This document shows positions 40,907-49,017 of a stretch of 64,000 nt of DNA, piece after piece. How positions within the stretch are numbered: position 1 is the first letter of the stretch; every line of letters begins with the position of its first letter. A program made the position numbers and the translations under genes. Below the pieces are notes generated by a model. The model searched no databases. It saw nothing but the letters and a program-made list of their open reading frames with translations, and had not been told where the DNA came from. The stretch comes from Mycetocola_B reblochoni (lineage in GTDB: Bacteria; Actinomycetota; Actinomycetes; Actinomycetales; Microbacteriaceae), in NCBI RefSeq assembly GCF_003667525.1, contig NZ_RCUW01000011.1:32327-96326 (forward strand). The letters are read 5' to 3'.

Positions 40907-41678
40907 GTCCAGCGGCGCCGCGGACTCGGCCGGCCAGCCCTGGGCTGGGCGCCGTTTCGAGCCGAGCGCGTTCGCGTCCGACGACGGGACCGCGCCGGTG
41001 GCCCTGGCGACGGCCATCGCGGCGTTCCGCGATGGTTCGGCGGGGCCGGAGCCCGTGGTGGAGGCGTTCAGGGACGCACGTCTGCTCATTCCTCTTCTCG
41101 CTGCGGCGGGTGACCTGGGGCGCACTGAGGAGGGGCTGACGGTCGACAAGACGCAGGAGTTGTCGATCGTGACGGTGACCGCGCCGGACGGCCGCAGGGT
41201 CCTTCCCGTGTTCTCGTCAGTCGCCGCGATGGCCGCGTGGCGCCCGGATGCGCGGCCCGTTCCGGCCGACGGCGTCCGTGTCGCGCTGGCGGCCGCCGGA
41301 GACGGGACCGACCTCGTCGTCCTTGACCCGACGAGCGAGTCGGAGTTCGGGCTCCGACGCCCCATGGTGTGGGCGATCGCCCAGGGTCATGCATGGACGG
41401 CGCCGTGGGGCGACCGGCGGGTGGCCGACGCGGTGCAGGCGTCCGTTGGGGACGAGCCGGCCGTGGTCCGTGTCGCGCTCCACGCAGGAGACCCCGATGC
41501 GCGGCTCGTGGGAGCGGAGGTCGAGGTGAGGCTCTGGCTCCGCGACGGGCTTGGCCGTGACGCGGTCGACGGCCTGGTCGCCCGTCTCTCGGCGCGGTGG
41601 GCGGAGAACGAGGTCATCGCCTCGGCGGTGGACTCGCTCGCCGTGAGCCTGCGTCAGGCACCGCCTGTGGGCTCATAA
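40890..41678 (+). CDS. SseB family protein
   Basis: A 262-residue protein with an SseB-like N-terminal region: ARLLIPLLAAAG at about 63-74, KTQELSIVTVTAPDGRRVLPVFSSVAAMAAW at about 86-116. The ATG lies 17 bases inside priA, so it is coupled to it. SseB-type proteins are conserved beside his genes in this order, but the function is unknown. Confidence 0.8.
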   Translation: MSRPSESSGAADSAGQPWAGRRFEPSAFASDDGTAPVALATAIAAFRDGSAGPEPVVEAFRDARLLIPLLAAAGDLGRTEEGLTVDKTQELSIVTVTAPDGRRVLPVFSSVAAMAAWRPDARPVPADGVRVALAAAGDGTDLVVLDPTSESEFGLRRPMVWAIAQGHAWTAPWGDRRVADAVQASVGDEPAVVRVALHAGDPDARLVGAEVEVRLWLRDGLGRDAVDGLVARLSARWAENEVIASAVDSLAVSLRQAPPVGS

Positions 41679-41693
41679 CGCGGCTCGCCCGGG

Positions 41694-42056
41694 TCAGGTG
41701 ACCGGGCCCGTCCACTTCTCTCCTGGCCCCTTGCCGATCGGGTCGGGGATGGGGGATGCCTCTCTGAAGGCGAGCTGCAGGGTGCGCAGGCCGTCGCGCA
41801 GACTGCGGGCGTGCATGTCGCTGACTTCGGGGGCGGCCGCGGTGATGAGCCCGGCGAGCGCGTTGATGAGTTTGCGGGCCTCGTCGAGGTCGACCTCGCT
41901 GTCCGGGTCGTCGGCGAGCCCACACTTGACCGCCGCCGCGCTCATGAGGTGGACCGCCGTGGTGGTGATCACCTCGACGGCTGCCACATCGGCGATGTCG
42001 CGTGTGGCCTGGCTTGTCTGGTCGTCGTCCCGATGATCGGTGCTGCTGTCGCTCAC
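41694..42056 (-). CDS. DUF1844 domain-containing protein
   Basis: A 120-residue protein matching the DUF1844 pattern: DIADVAAVEVITTTAVHLMSAAAVKCGL, EVDLDEARKLINALAGLITAAA and LRDGLRTLQLAFREAS. GTG start with a GAGGA SD. It converges on the SseB gene and is divergent from infC, a placing that is common in Actinobacteria. Function unknown. Confidence 0.85.
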   Translation of the reverse strand: MSDSSTDHRDDDQTSQATRDIADVAAVEVITTTAVHLMSAAAVKCGLADDPDSEVDLDEARKLINALAGLITAAAPEVSDMHARSLRDGLRTLQLAFREASPIPDPIGKGPGEKWTGPVT

Positions 42057-42084
42057 TGTGTTCCTCTGCTATGCTGTATCCGGC

Positions 42085-42103
42085 TCTGAGGCATGCCCTC
42101 AGA
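42085..42103. promoter_or_regulatory. Inverted repeat in the DUF1844/infC gap
   Basis: TCTGAGG, five bases, CCTCAGA: perfect 7-bp arms about 30 bases upstream of the DUF1844 start. It could be an operator or a leader hairpin. Confidence 0.35.
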
Positions 42104-42298
42104 TGGAAAGTGGATTCATCTCCCACCCGCGCTCACCGCTTCACTAGGTTACCGGGTCGTTGCACTCCGCCGAACTCACGGGTTCGGTAGTCAGGGTGCG
42201 GATCGCATCATCGTGTGCCAGCACGTGCGCTCCGGATGATTCTGCCGACCGATCGGGCGCACGCCCACCGTGTTATCACCGAATCAGAGGAGTCCCGC

Positions 42299-42883
42299 AT
42301 CAGCGATCCCCGCACTAACGACCGCATCCGAGTTCCGGAAGTCCGCCTTGTCGGCCCGGCCGGTGAGCAGGTCGGTGTCGTGAAGATCGAGGTCGCCCTC
42401 CGCCTCGCACAGGAGGCGGATCTCGACCTCGTCGAGGTGGCGCCGAACTCGAAGCCGCCCGTGGCCAAGATCATGGATTACGGCAAGTTCAAGTACGAAG
42501 CCGCGCAGAAGGCCAAGGAGGCGCGTCGCAATCAGGCGAACACGATCCTCAAAGAGGTTCGCTTCCGCCTGAAGATCGACGCGCACGACTACGAGACCAA
42601 GCGCAAGCGCGCGGAGGGCTTCCTCCGTGCCGGCGACAAGGTCAAGGCGATGATCCTGTTCCGCGGTCGCGAGCAGTCCCGTCCTGACCAGGGCGTCCGG
42701 CTGCTGCAGCGGTTCGCTGAGGATGTCTCCGAGCTCGGCACGATCGAATCGAACCCGACGATCGACGGTCGCAACATGGTGATGGTTATCGGACCGGTGA
42801 AGAACAAGGCCGAAGCAAAGGCTGAGGCCAACGCACAACGTGCCGCCAACAAGGCGGCGAAGCATGAGGAGAACAATGCCTAA
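42299..42883 (+). CDS. infC: Translation initiation factor IF-3 (probable ATC start)
   Basis: A 194-residue IF-3 that keeps the subunits apart and checks the start codon. The N-domain begins ISDPRTNDRIRVPEVRLVGP, the linker is rich in Lys/Ala (KFKYEAAQKAKEARRNQ) and the C-domain has VRFRLKIDAHDYETKRKRA. The ATC at 42299 sits six bases after GAGGAG and just where the conserved sequence begins. The in-frame GTG at 42215 has no SD. Rare infC starts are the known basis of IF-3 autoregulation. rpmI overlaps the 3' end. Confidence 0.9.
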   Translation: MSDPRTNDRIRVPEVRLVGPAGEQVGVVKIEVALRLAQEADLDLVEVAPNSKPPVAKIMDYGKFKYEAAQKAKEARRNQANTILKEVRFRLKIDAHDYETKRKRAEGFLRAGDKVKAMILFRGREQSRPDQGVRLLQRFAEDVSELGTIESNPTIDGRNMVMVIGPVKNKAEAKAEANAQRAANKAAKHEENNA

Positions 42884-43070
42884 GCAGAAGACGCACTCCG
42901 GTGCGAAGAAGCGCTTCAAGCTCACCGGAACCGGCAAGGTGCGCAAGCAGCAGGCCGGGATGCGCCACAACCTGGAGGTCAAGTCCAGCAAGCGCAAGCG
43001 GCGTCTGAACTCCGACGAGGTCTCCTCGCCGGCCGACGTGAAGAACATCAAGAAGCTGCTCGGTCGCTAA
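42876..43070 (+). CDS. rpmI: 50S ribosomal protein L35
   Basis: A 64-residue L35: MPKQKTHSGAKKRFKLTGTGK and the C-terminus ADVKNIKKLLGR are diagnostic. The ATG lies eight bases inside infC with GAGGAG upstream. An ATG twelve codons earlier belongs to infC sequence and is not used. Confidence 0.96.
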   Translation: MPKQKTHSGAKKRFKLTGTGKVRKQQAGMRHNLEVKSSKRKRRLNSDEVSSPADVKNIKKLLGR

Positions 43071-43099
43071 GCCCGACGACTCGTTAGGAAGAATCAGAA

Positions 43100-43486
43100 A
43101 TGGCAAGAGTAAAGCGGGCAGTAAACGCCCACAAGAAGCGTCGGGTCATCCTCGAGCGGGCCGAGGGATACCGCGGCCAGCGGTCGCGCCTCTACCGCAA
43201 GGCCAAGGAGCAGGTCACCCACTCCCTGACCTACGCGTACCGTGACCGCCGCCAGAAGAAGGGCGACTTCCGCCGCCTCTGGATCCAGCGCATCAACGCC
43301 GCGTCGCGTGCGAACGGCCTGACCTACAACCGCTTCATCCAGGGCCTCGGCCTGGCCGGTATCGAGGTCGACCGTCGTATCCTCGCGGAGCTCGCCGTCA
43401 ACGAGCCGGCGACGTTCGCCGCCCTCGTCGAGAGCGCGAAGGCGGCCCTCCCGGCCGACACCTCCGCGCCGAAGGCCGGCGCCTGA
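43100..43486 (+). CDS. rplT: 50S ribosomal protein L20
   Basis: A 128-residue L20, an early assembly protein of the large subunit: MARVKRAVNAHKKRRVILER and the helix YRGQRSRLYRKAKEQV, then IQRINAASRANGLTYNRFIQGL. In other bacteria L20 represses this operon by binding its mRNA; no such site is identified here. SD AGGAA upstream. Confidence 0.97.
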   Translation: MARVKRAVNAHKKRRVILERAEGYRGQRSRLYRKAKEQVTHSLTYAYRDRRQKKGDFRRLWIQRINAASRANGLTYNRFIQGLGLAGIEVDRRILAELAVNEPATFAALVESAKAALPADTSAPKAGA

Positions 43487-43502
43487 TCCTCGTCGCACCC
43501 CG

Positions 43503-43543
43503 CGATGCCCCCGTCCGTTTTCGGACGGGGGCATCGTCGTTTC
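43503..43543 (+). terminator. Terminator of the infC operon
   Basis: A perfect 15-bp stem (CGATGCCCCCGTCCG and complement) with a TTTT loop is followed by TCGTTT. Confidence 0.85.
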
Positions 43544-43589
43544 CCTGCTGTTTCCGTGGCGCGTCACCGGCGCTCCACGGTGGCGACGA

Positions 43590-43595
43590 TACGAT
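43590..43595 (+). promoter_or_regulatory. -10 element for the SpoU methyltransferase
   Basis: TACGAT, six bases, then GTG at 43602; leaderless start predicted. Confidence 0.5.
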
Positions 43596-43601
43596 GGACG
43601 C

Positions 43602-44402
43602 GTGCTGGAGAATCCCCGTAGCCCCCGAGTCCGTGCCGTGGCGAAGCTGTCCAAGAAAGCGGCGAGGGAGGAGACGGGGCTGTTCCTCCTCGAGGGCCCC
43701 CAGGCGGTCGCCGAAGCCCTGAACTATCGTCCGGAGCTGCTTCTGGAGCTGTACGCGACTCCCACGGCGCTCGAGCGCTACGCCGACGTCGGGCAGACGG
43801 CCGTTGACGCCGGGCTTGATGTGGAGTTCGTGACGGAGGAGGTCCTCGACCAGCTCGCGGACACCGTGACCCCCCAGGGCTTCGTCGCCGTGGCCCGGCA
43901 GTTCCCCGTCTCTGTCCGCGACGTCTTCCAGGCGGAGCCGGCCCTCGTGGCCATCCTCGAGGAGGTGAGGGATCCCGGAAATCTCGGCACCATCATCCGC
44001 GTCGCCGACGCGGCGGGAGCGGATGCGGTGATCCTGACGGGACGATCTGTGGACCTCTACAACCCCAAGGTCGTCCGAGCGACGACCGGGTCGCTCTTCC
44101 ACATCCCCGTCGCAGTGGGGCAAGAGCTGGCGCCCACCCTCGACCGGGCGCGGCAGGCGGGCATGCGCGCGGTCGCGGCCGACGTGAAGGGTCGCAGCCT
44201 TGTCGAGGCGGGCGACGTGCTCCGCGGTTCGACCGCGTGGGTCTTCGGCAACGAGGCCAGGGGCCTGAACGACGACGCGCTCGCACTGGTCGACGATGTC
44301 GTGCGCGTCCCGATCTTCGGCAAGGCCGAGTCGATGAACCTCGCGACGGCCGCGTCGGTCTGCCTCTACCAGAGCGCCTTCGCCACGCGTCTCGGGAATT
44401 AA
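43602..44402 (+). CDS. TrmH/SpoU family RNA 2'-O-methyltransferase
   Basis: A 266-residue knotted (SPOUT) methyltransferase. The N-terminal substrate-binding domain (FLLEGPQAVAEAL) precedes the three SpoU motifs: LVAILEEVRDPGNLGTIIRVADAAGADAVI, VFGNEARGL and IPIFGKAESMNLATAASVCLYQ in variant form. Likely an rRNA methyltransferase; the exact nucleotide cannot be told. Genes of this type often sit between rplT and pheS, as here. Confidence 0.9.
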   Translation: MLENPRSPRVRAVAKLSKKAAREETGLFLLEGPQAVAEALNYRPELLLELYATPTALERYADVGQTAVDAGLDVEFVTEEVLDQLADTVTPQGFVAVARQFPVSVRDVFQAEPALVAILEEVRDPGNLGTIIRVADAAGADAVILTGRSVDLYNPKVVRATTGSLFHIPVAVGQELAPTLDRARQAGMRAVAADVKGRSLVEAGDVLRGSTAWVFGNEARGLNDDALALVDDVVRVPIFGKAESMNLATAASVCLYQSAFATRLGN

Positions 44403-44440
44403 CCCGACCGTCTCCTGTCTGCAACACGGGCGGTCTCCCC

Positions 44441-44456
44441 GTTACATCTGGGTAAC
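44441..44456. promoter_or_regulatory. GlnR-type box upstream of gluA
   Basis: GTTACATCTGGGTAAC fits GTNAC-N6-GNAAC exactly and is flanked by two more symmetric bases on each side (CC/GG). Its centre is about 59 bases before the predicted start of transcription at 44508, a usual place for activation. MtrA recognises similar sequences. Confidence 0.6.
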
Positions 44457-44495
44457 GGAGGCCACGGCGATTGCCGTCCGCGAAGCGTTCTGTCC

Positions 44496-44501
44496 TAGCT
44501 T
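44496..44501 (+). promoter_or_regulatory. -10 element for gluA
   Basis: TAGCTT, six bases, then ATG at 44508; leaderless start predicted. Confidence 0.5.
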
Positions 44502-44507
44502 TGTCCC

Positions 44508-45326
44508 ATGCAGCCGAACGAGCCCTCGGGGACGGACGCCTCGGCCAATCCGTTCGAGACAACAAGCAACCCGATCATCGCGTCGACGGGGGAGCCCCTC
44601 GTCGTCGTCGAGAACATAGAGAAGTACTACGGTGACTTTCACGCCCTGAAGAACGTGTCGCTCACGGTCAACAAGGGTGAGGTGGTCGTCATCATCGGGC
44701 CGTCAGGCTCCGGGAAGTCGACGCTCTGTCGGACGATCAACCGGTTGGAGACGATCACGTCCGGGACCATCCGCATCGACGGGACCGAGCTTCCGAGCGA
44801 GGGCAAGCCCCTCGCGCAGCTTCGTGCCGAGGTGGGCATGGTCTTCCAGTCCTTCAACCTGTTCGCCCACAAGACGATCCTCGAGAACGTCACGCTCGGC
44901 CCGATCAAGGTGCGTGGCCTGTCGAAGGCTGAGGCGGAGAAGACGGCGCTCGCGCTGCTCGACCGCGTCGGCATCAAGCATCAGGCGGCGAAGTACCCGG
45001 CACAGCTTTCCGGAGGGCAGCAGCAGCGTGTGGCCATCGCCAGGGCTCTGGCGATGAAGCCGAAGGTGATGCTGTTCGACGAGCCGACGAGCGCCCTCGA
45101 CCCGGAGATGATCACCGAGGTCCTCGACGTCATGGTCGGCCTGGCCAAGGAGGGCATGACCATGGTGGTCGTGACCCACGAGATGGGCTTCGCACGCCGT
45201 GCCGCGGATCGCGTCCTGTTCATGGCCGACGGCGAGGTCGTCGAGGAGAACGGGCCAGAGGAGTTCTTCACCGCGCCGAAGAGCGACCGGGCCAAGGACT
45301 TCCTGTCCAAGCTGCTGGTCAACTGA
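44508..45326 (+). CDS. gluA: Glutamate ABC transporter, ATP-binding protein
   Basis: A 272-residue polar amino acid ABC ATPase, extended by about 30 residues at the N-terminus. Walker A GPSGSGKST is at about 65-73, the Q-loop is VFQSFNLF, the signature LSGGQQQRVAIARAL near 168 and Walker B VMLFDEPTSALDPE near 188. Order and subunits match the gluABCD glutamate uptake system of Corynebacterium; substrate is inferred. The GlnR-type box upstream suggests nitrogen control. Confidence 0.9.
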   Translation: MQPNEPSGTDASANPFETTSNPIIASTGEPLVVVENIEKYYGDFHALKNVSLTVNKGEVVVIIGPSGSGKSTLCRTINRLETITSGTIRIDGTELPSEGKPLAQLRAEVGMVFQSFNLFAHKTILENVTLGPIKVRGLSKAEAEKTALALLDRVGIKHQAAKYPAQLSGGQQQRVAIARALAMKPKVMLFDEPTSALDPEMITEVLDVMVGLAKEGMTMVVVTHEMGFARRAADRVLFMADGEVVEENGPEEFFTAPKSDRAKDFLSKLLVN

Positions 45327-45403
45327 CCTGCTGTCCATCGGTGCGGCTCGACGGCGAACCGCACCACGTGTCATCACCCGTCTCGACGGGGGGAAAGGGA
45401 AAC

Positions 45404-46300
45404 ATGCGTACACGGAAACTGTTCACGGCGATCGCGGGGAGTGCCGCCATCGCGCTCGTCCTCGCCGGCTGTTCGGGCGGCGCCGACGGGGGCTCCGGCT
45501 CCACCGAGGCGGCGGCTGAGACCCCCTACGAGGTGGCGACGGACGTCACCCTCGAGGGCAGCCCCACCTTCGACGCAATGACGAAGGCCGGCAAGGTCAC
45601 CATCGGCGTCAAGGAGGACCAGCCCGGTCTCGGCTACCTGGACGCCATCACGGAGGAGCGCACCGGCTTCGACATCGACATCGCCCGCTGGATGGCCGCG
45701 TCGCTCGGCTTCGGAGAGGACCAGATCGACTTCATCGCGATCCCGAGCCAGAACCGCGAGTCGGCTCTTGTGAACGGCGACATCGACTACTACGTCGGCA
45801 CCTACTCGATCACGGACGAGCGCAAGAAGCAGATCGACTTCGCCGGTCCCTACTTCGAGACCGGGCAGGGCCTTCTGGTCAAGGCCGACAACGACGAGAT
45901 CAATAGCGACAAGGACCTCGCAGGCAAGACGGTCTGCTCGGTGACGGGCTCGACCCCGATCCAGAACATCAAGGACAACTACCCCGACACGAAGACCACC
46001 GAGTTCGGGACCTACTCCGAGTGCGTGAACAAGTTGCTGGACGGCCAGGCCGACGCGGTGACCACCGACGAGGCGATCCTGATCGGCTACGCGGCCGACA
46101 ACCCGGAGGAGCTGAAGGTCGTGGGCGAGCCGTTCACGGTCGAGAAGTACGGCATCGGTCTGCCCAAGGGCGACGACGTGCTGCGTGAGCACTTCAACAC
46201 GACCCTGACCGACGGCGGCGACATCTGGAAGGCGCTGTACGACCAGACGCTCGGTCAGTCGGGGACGACCGTCGAGCAGCCCGCGGTCGACAACTACTAG
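45404..46300 (+). CDS. gluB: Glutamate ABC transporter, substrate-binding lipoprotein
   Basis: A 298-residue periplasmic-binding-protein-like lipoprotein. The signal peptide ends in the lipobox LAGC with the lipidated Cys at 23. The family 3 solute-binding pattern GFDIDIARWMAASLGF and the ITDERKKQIDFAGPYFETGQGLLV segment are clear. The ATG at 45404 with a GGGAAAGGG SD begins the signal peptide; an earlier in-frame start would place 21 residues before it. Confidence 0.93.
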   Translation: MRTRKLFTAIAGSAAIALVLAGCSGGADGGSGSTEAAAETPYEVATDVTLEGSPTFDAMTKAGKVTIGVKEDQPGLGYLDAITEERTGFDIDIARWMAASLGFGEDQIDFIAIPSQNRESALVNGDIDYYVGTYSITDERKKQIDFAGPYFETGQGLLVKADNDEINSDKDLAGKTVCSVTGSTPIQNIKDNYPDTKTTEFGTYSECVNKLLDGQADAVTTDEAILIGYAADNPEELKVVGEPFTVEKYGIGLPKGDDVLREHFNTTLTDGGDIWKALYDQTLGQSGTTVEQPAVDNY

Positions 46301-46307
46301 GAGCTCC

Positions 46308-46339
46308 CACGGGCCCGGTGCGCAGGCACCGGGCCCGTG
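46308..46339 (+). terminator. Intercistronic hairpin between gluB and gluC
   Basis: Perfect 14-bp arms (CACGGGCCCGGTGC and complement) enclose a GCAG loop. No T tract. It may stabilise the gluAB part or partly end transcription, giving more binding protein than permease. Confidence 0.6.
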
Positions 46340-46377
46340 TCGACCCGTTGGCCCCGTCCATCCCCTAAGGAGGATTC

Positions 46378-47025
46378 GTGGACACCCTCATCGACAACAG
46401 CGATGTGTTCATCGCCGGGTTCCGCACGACGATCTACCTGTTCCTGATCTCGGCCGTCGGCGCGCTCGTGCTGGGCGTTGTGATCGGCGCGATGCGTGTG
46501 GCACCGGTGAAGGCGGCGAACGTGTTCGGCACCGTCTACGTGAACACGGTGCGGAACACCCCGCTGACGCTCCTGATGTTCTTCTTCGCGTTCGGCTACG
46601 ACAAGCTCGGCCTCATCGACCTGTCGTACTTCACGCTCGCTGCCGTCGCGTTGTCGATGTACACGGCCAGCTACGTCGCCGAGACGATCAGGTCCGGAAT
46701 CAACACCGTGCCCGTCGGCCAGGCGGAGGCGGCCCGAGCCATCGGCCTGCCGTTCACGCAGACCCTGGGGCTGATCGTCCTGCCGCAGGCCTTCCGCGCG
46801 GTCGTTCCGCCGATGGTCAGCGTCTTTGTCGCTCTCCTGAAGAACACCACGATCGCGGCGGGCTTCTCCGTCGCCGAGGCGGGCGCCATTCGGGCGACCC
46901 TGTCTGAGCGCGGTGAGCCTCAGCTCGTCGTGCTCCTCTGGGTCGCGGCCATCTTCGTCGCCCTGGTGATGATCCTGTCACTGGTCCAGAACCGACTCGA
47001 GAAGAAGTGGGCGGTGAGCCGATGA
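46378..47025 (+). CDS. gluC: Glutamate ABC transporter, permease subunit
   Basis: A 215-residue permease with about five membrane segments. The HisMQ-type motif EAARAIGLPFTQTLGLIVLPQAFRAVVPPM (the EAA loop) is at about 118-147, and VNTVRNTPLTLLMFFF near 58-73 is typical of the family. GTG start with a strong AAGGAGG SD. Its stop overlaps gluD (ATGA). Confidence 0.92.
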   Translation: MDTLIDNSDVFIAGFRTTIYLFLISAVGALVLGVVIGAMRVAPVKAANVFGTVYVNTVRNTPLTLLMFFFAFGYDKLGLIDLSYFTLAAVALSMYTASYVAETIRSGINTVPVGQAEAARAIGLPFTQTLGLIVLPQAFRAVVPPMVSVFVALLKNTTIAAGFSVAEAGAIRATLSERGEPQLVVLLWVAAIFVALVMILSLVQNRLEKKWAVSR

Positions 47026-47897
47026 CCACTGTGCTGTATGACGTCCCCGGACCGAAGGCGATCGCGCGCAACCGCGTCATCGCCGTGGCTACTGTCCTCC
47101 TCGCCGCCGCCGTGATCGGCTTCGTGGTGTACCGTTTCGCGATCACGGGGCAGTTCGACGCGCGTAAGTGGGAGCTCTTCACCTACCCGCAGGTGTGGGA
47201 GCGCATCGGCTCGGCGATCGTGTCGACGCTCAGTGCCTTCGCGCTCGGAGCAGTGCTGAGTCTTGCGCTCGGCTTCGCGCTCGCGATCGGACGGCTCTCG
47301 GAGCACGCGTGGGTGCGTGTGCCGTGCGCCGTCTTCACCGAGCTGTTCCGCGCGGTCCCGCTGCTGATCCTCATGATGATCATCTACTACGGCCTTCCGC
47401 CGCTCGGCGTCCAGGGCATCACGCCCTACGCGGCGGTGGTGGCCGGACTGACGCTGTACAACGGCTCGGTGCTCGCGGAGGTGTTCCGTGCCGGAATCCT
47501 CTCGCTGCCGCCGGGGCAGGCCGAGGCCGGATACGCGATCGGGATGCGCAAGTCGGGGGTCATGTCGATCATCCTCATCCCGCAGGCGGTGCGGGCGATG
47601 CTGCCGGTGATCATCGCGCAGCTCGTGGTGATTCTGAAGGACACGGCGCTCGGCTTCCTGATCACCTATCAGGAGCTGCTGTTCACCGCGAAGTTCCTCA
47701 GCTCCCAACAGAGCTTCGACTTCCCCGTCATCCCGGTGACGATCGTGGTGAGCATCATCTACATCGGTCTCTGCCTCATCCTCTCCGCCGTGGCCAAGCT
47801 CGTCGAGCTGCGGATCAGGCGGGGCTCACGTCGCGCGGTTCCCGCCGACGAGGAGCCGCCGACGCAGACCGAGGCGATGGCGACCGTCCGTCGCTGA
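47022..47897 (+). CDS. gluD: Glutamate ABC transporter, permease subunit
   Basis: A 291-residue permease forming a heterodimer with GluC. FTELFRAVPLLILMMIIYYGLPPLG and the EAA loop GQAEAGYAIGMRKSGVMSIILIPQAVRAMLPV are present, with an extra polar tail of about 30 residues. The ATG overlapping the gluC stop is preferred to one five codons upstream. The terminator at 47911-47946 closes the operon. Confidence 0.92.
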   Translation: MTTVLYDVPGPKAIARNRVIAVATVLLAAAVIGFVVYRFAITGQFDARKWELFTYPQVWERIGSAIVSTLSAFALGAVLSLALGFALAIGRLSEHAWVRVPCAVFTELFRAVPLLILMMIIYYGLPPLGVQGITPYAAVVAGLTLYNGSVLAEVFRAGILSLPPGQAEAGYAIGMRKSGVMSIILIPQAVRAMLPVIIAQLVVILKDTALGFLITYQELLFTAKFLSSQQSFDFPVIPVTIVVSIIYIGLCLILSAVAKLVELRIRRGSRRAVPADEEPPTQTEAMATVRR

Positions 47898-47910
47898 CCC
47901 GCCCCTCGCA

Positions 47911-47946
47911 ACGAACGTGCCCCGGAGCGATCCGGGGCACGTTCGT
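47911..47946 (+). terminator. Terminator of gluABCD
   Basis: Perfect 16-bp arms at 47911-47926 and 47931-47946 with a GCGA tetraloop, then GTTCC. Confidence 0.8.
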
Positions 47947-47961
47947 GTTCCGCCCCGGGCA

Positions 47962-47967
47962 TAGAAT
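47962..47967 (+). promoter_or_regulatory. -10 element for pheS
   Basis: TAGAAT, eight bases, then GTG at 47976; a leader of zero to two bases is expected. No leader peptide or T-box fits in the space. Confidence 0.5.
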
Positions 47968-47975
47968 GGGGGACT

Positions 47976-49016
47976 GTGTCAGAGAGCTCTCCCATCACCC
48001 CAGAGAATGTCGGCTCCGCCGTCGACGCCGCCCTTGCCGCGATCGCGGCGTGCACGGACTCCGACGGCCTGAAGACGGTCCGCGCCGAGCACACGGGGGA
48101 GCATTCGCCGCTCGCCCGGCTCAACGCCGAGCTGCGGTCGGTCGCTCCGGAGCACAGGGCGACGCTGGGCAAGCTGGTCGGCCAGGCGCGAGGGCGGGTC
48201 GCTCAGGCGTTCCAGGCCCGGCAGGAGGAGATCGTCTCCGCCGAGGCCGCGGCGCAGCTCGAGGCCGAGCGCATCGACGTGACCGCCGTGCCGTCGACGG
48301 GGGCGAGCGGTGCACGTCACCCCTTGACCCTGTTGCAGGACCGGGTCACCGACGTCTTCGTCGGGATGGGCTGGGAGATCGCGGAGGGGCCAGAGGTGGA
48401 GAGCTCGTGGTTCAACTTCGACGCCCTGAACTTCCCTCCCGACCACCCTGCTCGGGCCATGCAGGACACCTTCTTCGTCGACCCGGTCGACCGTGAGCTG
48501 GTCCTGCGCACGCACACCTCGCCCGTCCAGATCAGGGCGATGCTCGAGCGCACGGCGCCGCTGTACGTGCTCGCGCCCGGTCGCGTCTACCGCACCGACG
48601 AGCTCGACGCGACGCACACCCCCGTCTTCCACCAGTTCGAGGGCATCGCCGTCGACAGGGGGCTGACGATGGCCGACCTGCGCGGCACGCTCGAGCATTT
48701 CGCTCGCACGTTGTTCGGGGACGAGGCGACGATCCGGTTGCGGCCCAACTACTTCCCGTTCACCGAGCCCAGCGCCGAGCTCGACCTCTGGCACCCGACC
48801 TTCGTCGGCGGAGCCAGGTGGATCGAGTGGGGCGGCTGCGGGATGGTGCACCCGAACGTGCTGCGCTCGGCCGGCATCGACCCGGAGGAGTACAGCGGAT
48901 TCGCCTTCGGCATGGGCATCGAGCGGGCGCTGATGTTCCGCAACGGCGTGGAGGACATGCGAGAGATGGTGGAGGGCGACGTCCGCTTCTCCCAGGAGTT
49001 CGGGATGGTGGTCTGA
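47976..49016 (+). CDS. pheS: Phenylalanine-tRNA ligase alpha subunit
   Basis: A 346-residue class II synthetase catalytic subunit. An N-terminal coiled coil (about 1-90) contacts tRNA. RHPLTLLQDRVTDVFVGMGWEIAEGPEVE starts the core; LRTHTSPVQIRAM is motif 2 region, HQFEGIAVD and FAFGMGIERALM (motif 3) follow. The pheT start is one base after its stop. Confidence 0.96.
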   Translation: MSESSPITPENVGSAVDAALAAIAACTDSDGLKTVRAEHTGEHSPLARLNAELRSVAPEHRATLGKLVGQARGRVAQAFQARQEEIVSAEAAAQLEAERIDVTAVPSTGASGARHPLTLLQDRVTDVFVGMGWEIAEGPEVESSWFNFDALNFPPDHPARAMQDTFFVDPVDRELVLRTHTSPVQIRAMLERTAPLYVLAPGRVYRTDELDATHTPVFHQFEGIAVDRGLTMADLRGTLEHFARTLFGDEATIRLRPNYFPFTEPSAELDLWHPTFVGGARWIEWGGCGMVHPNVLRSAGIDPEEYSGFAFGMGIERALMFRNGVEDMREMVEGDVRFSQEFGMVV

Positions 49017-49017
49017 G

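Noticed and set aside
42215..42298. GTG 42215 as the infC start
   Set aside because: No SD and the added residues are unlike IF-3; ATC 42299 has a proper SD and the conserved N-terminus.
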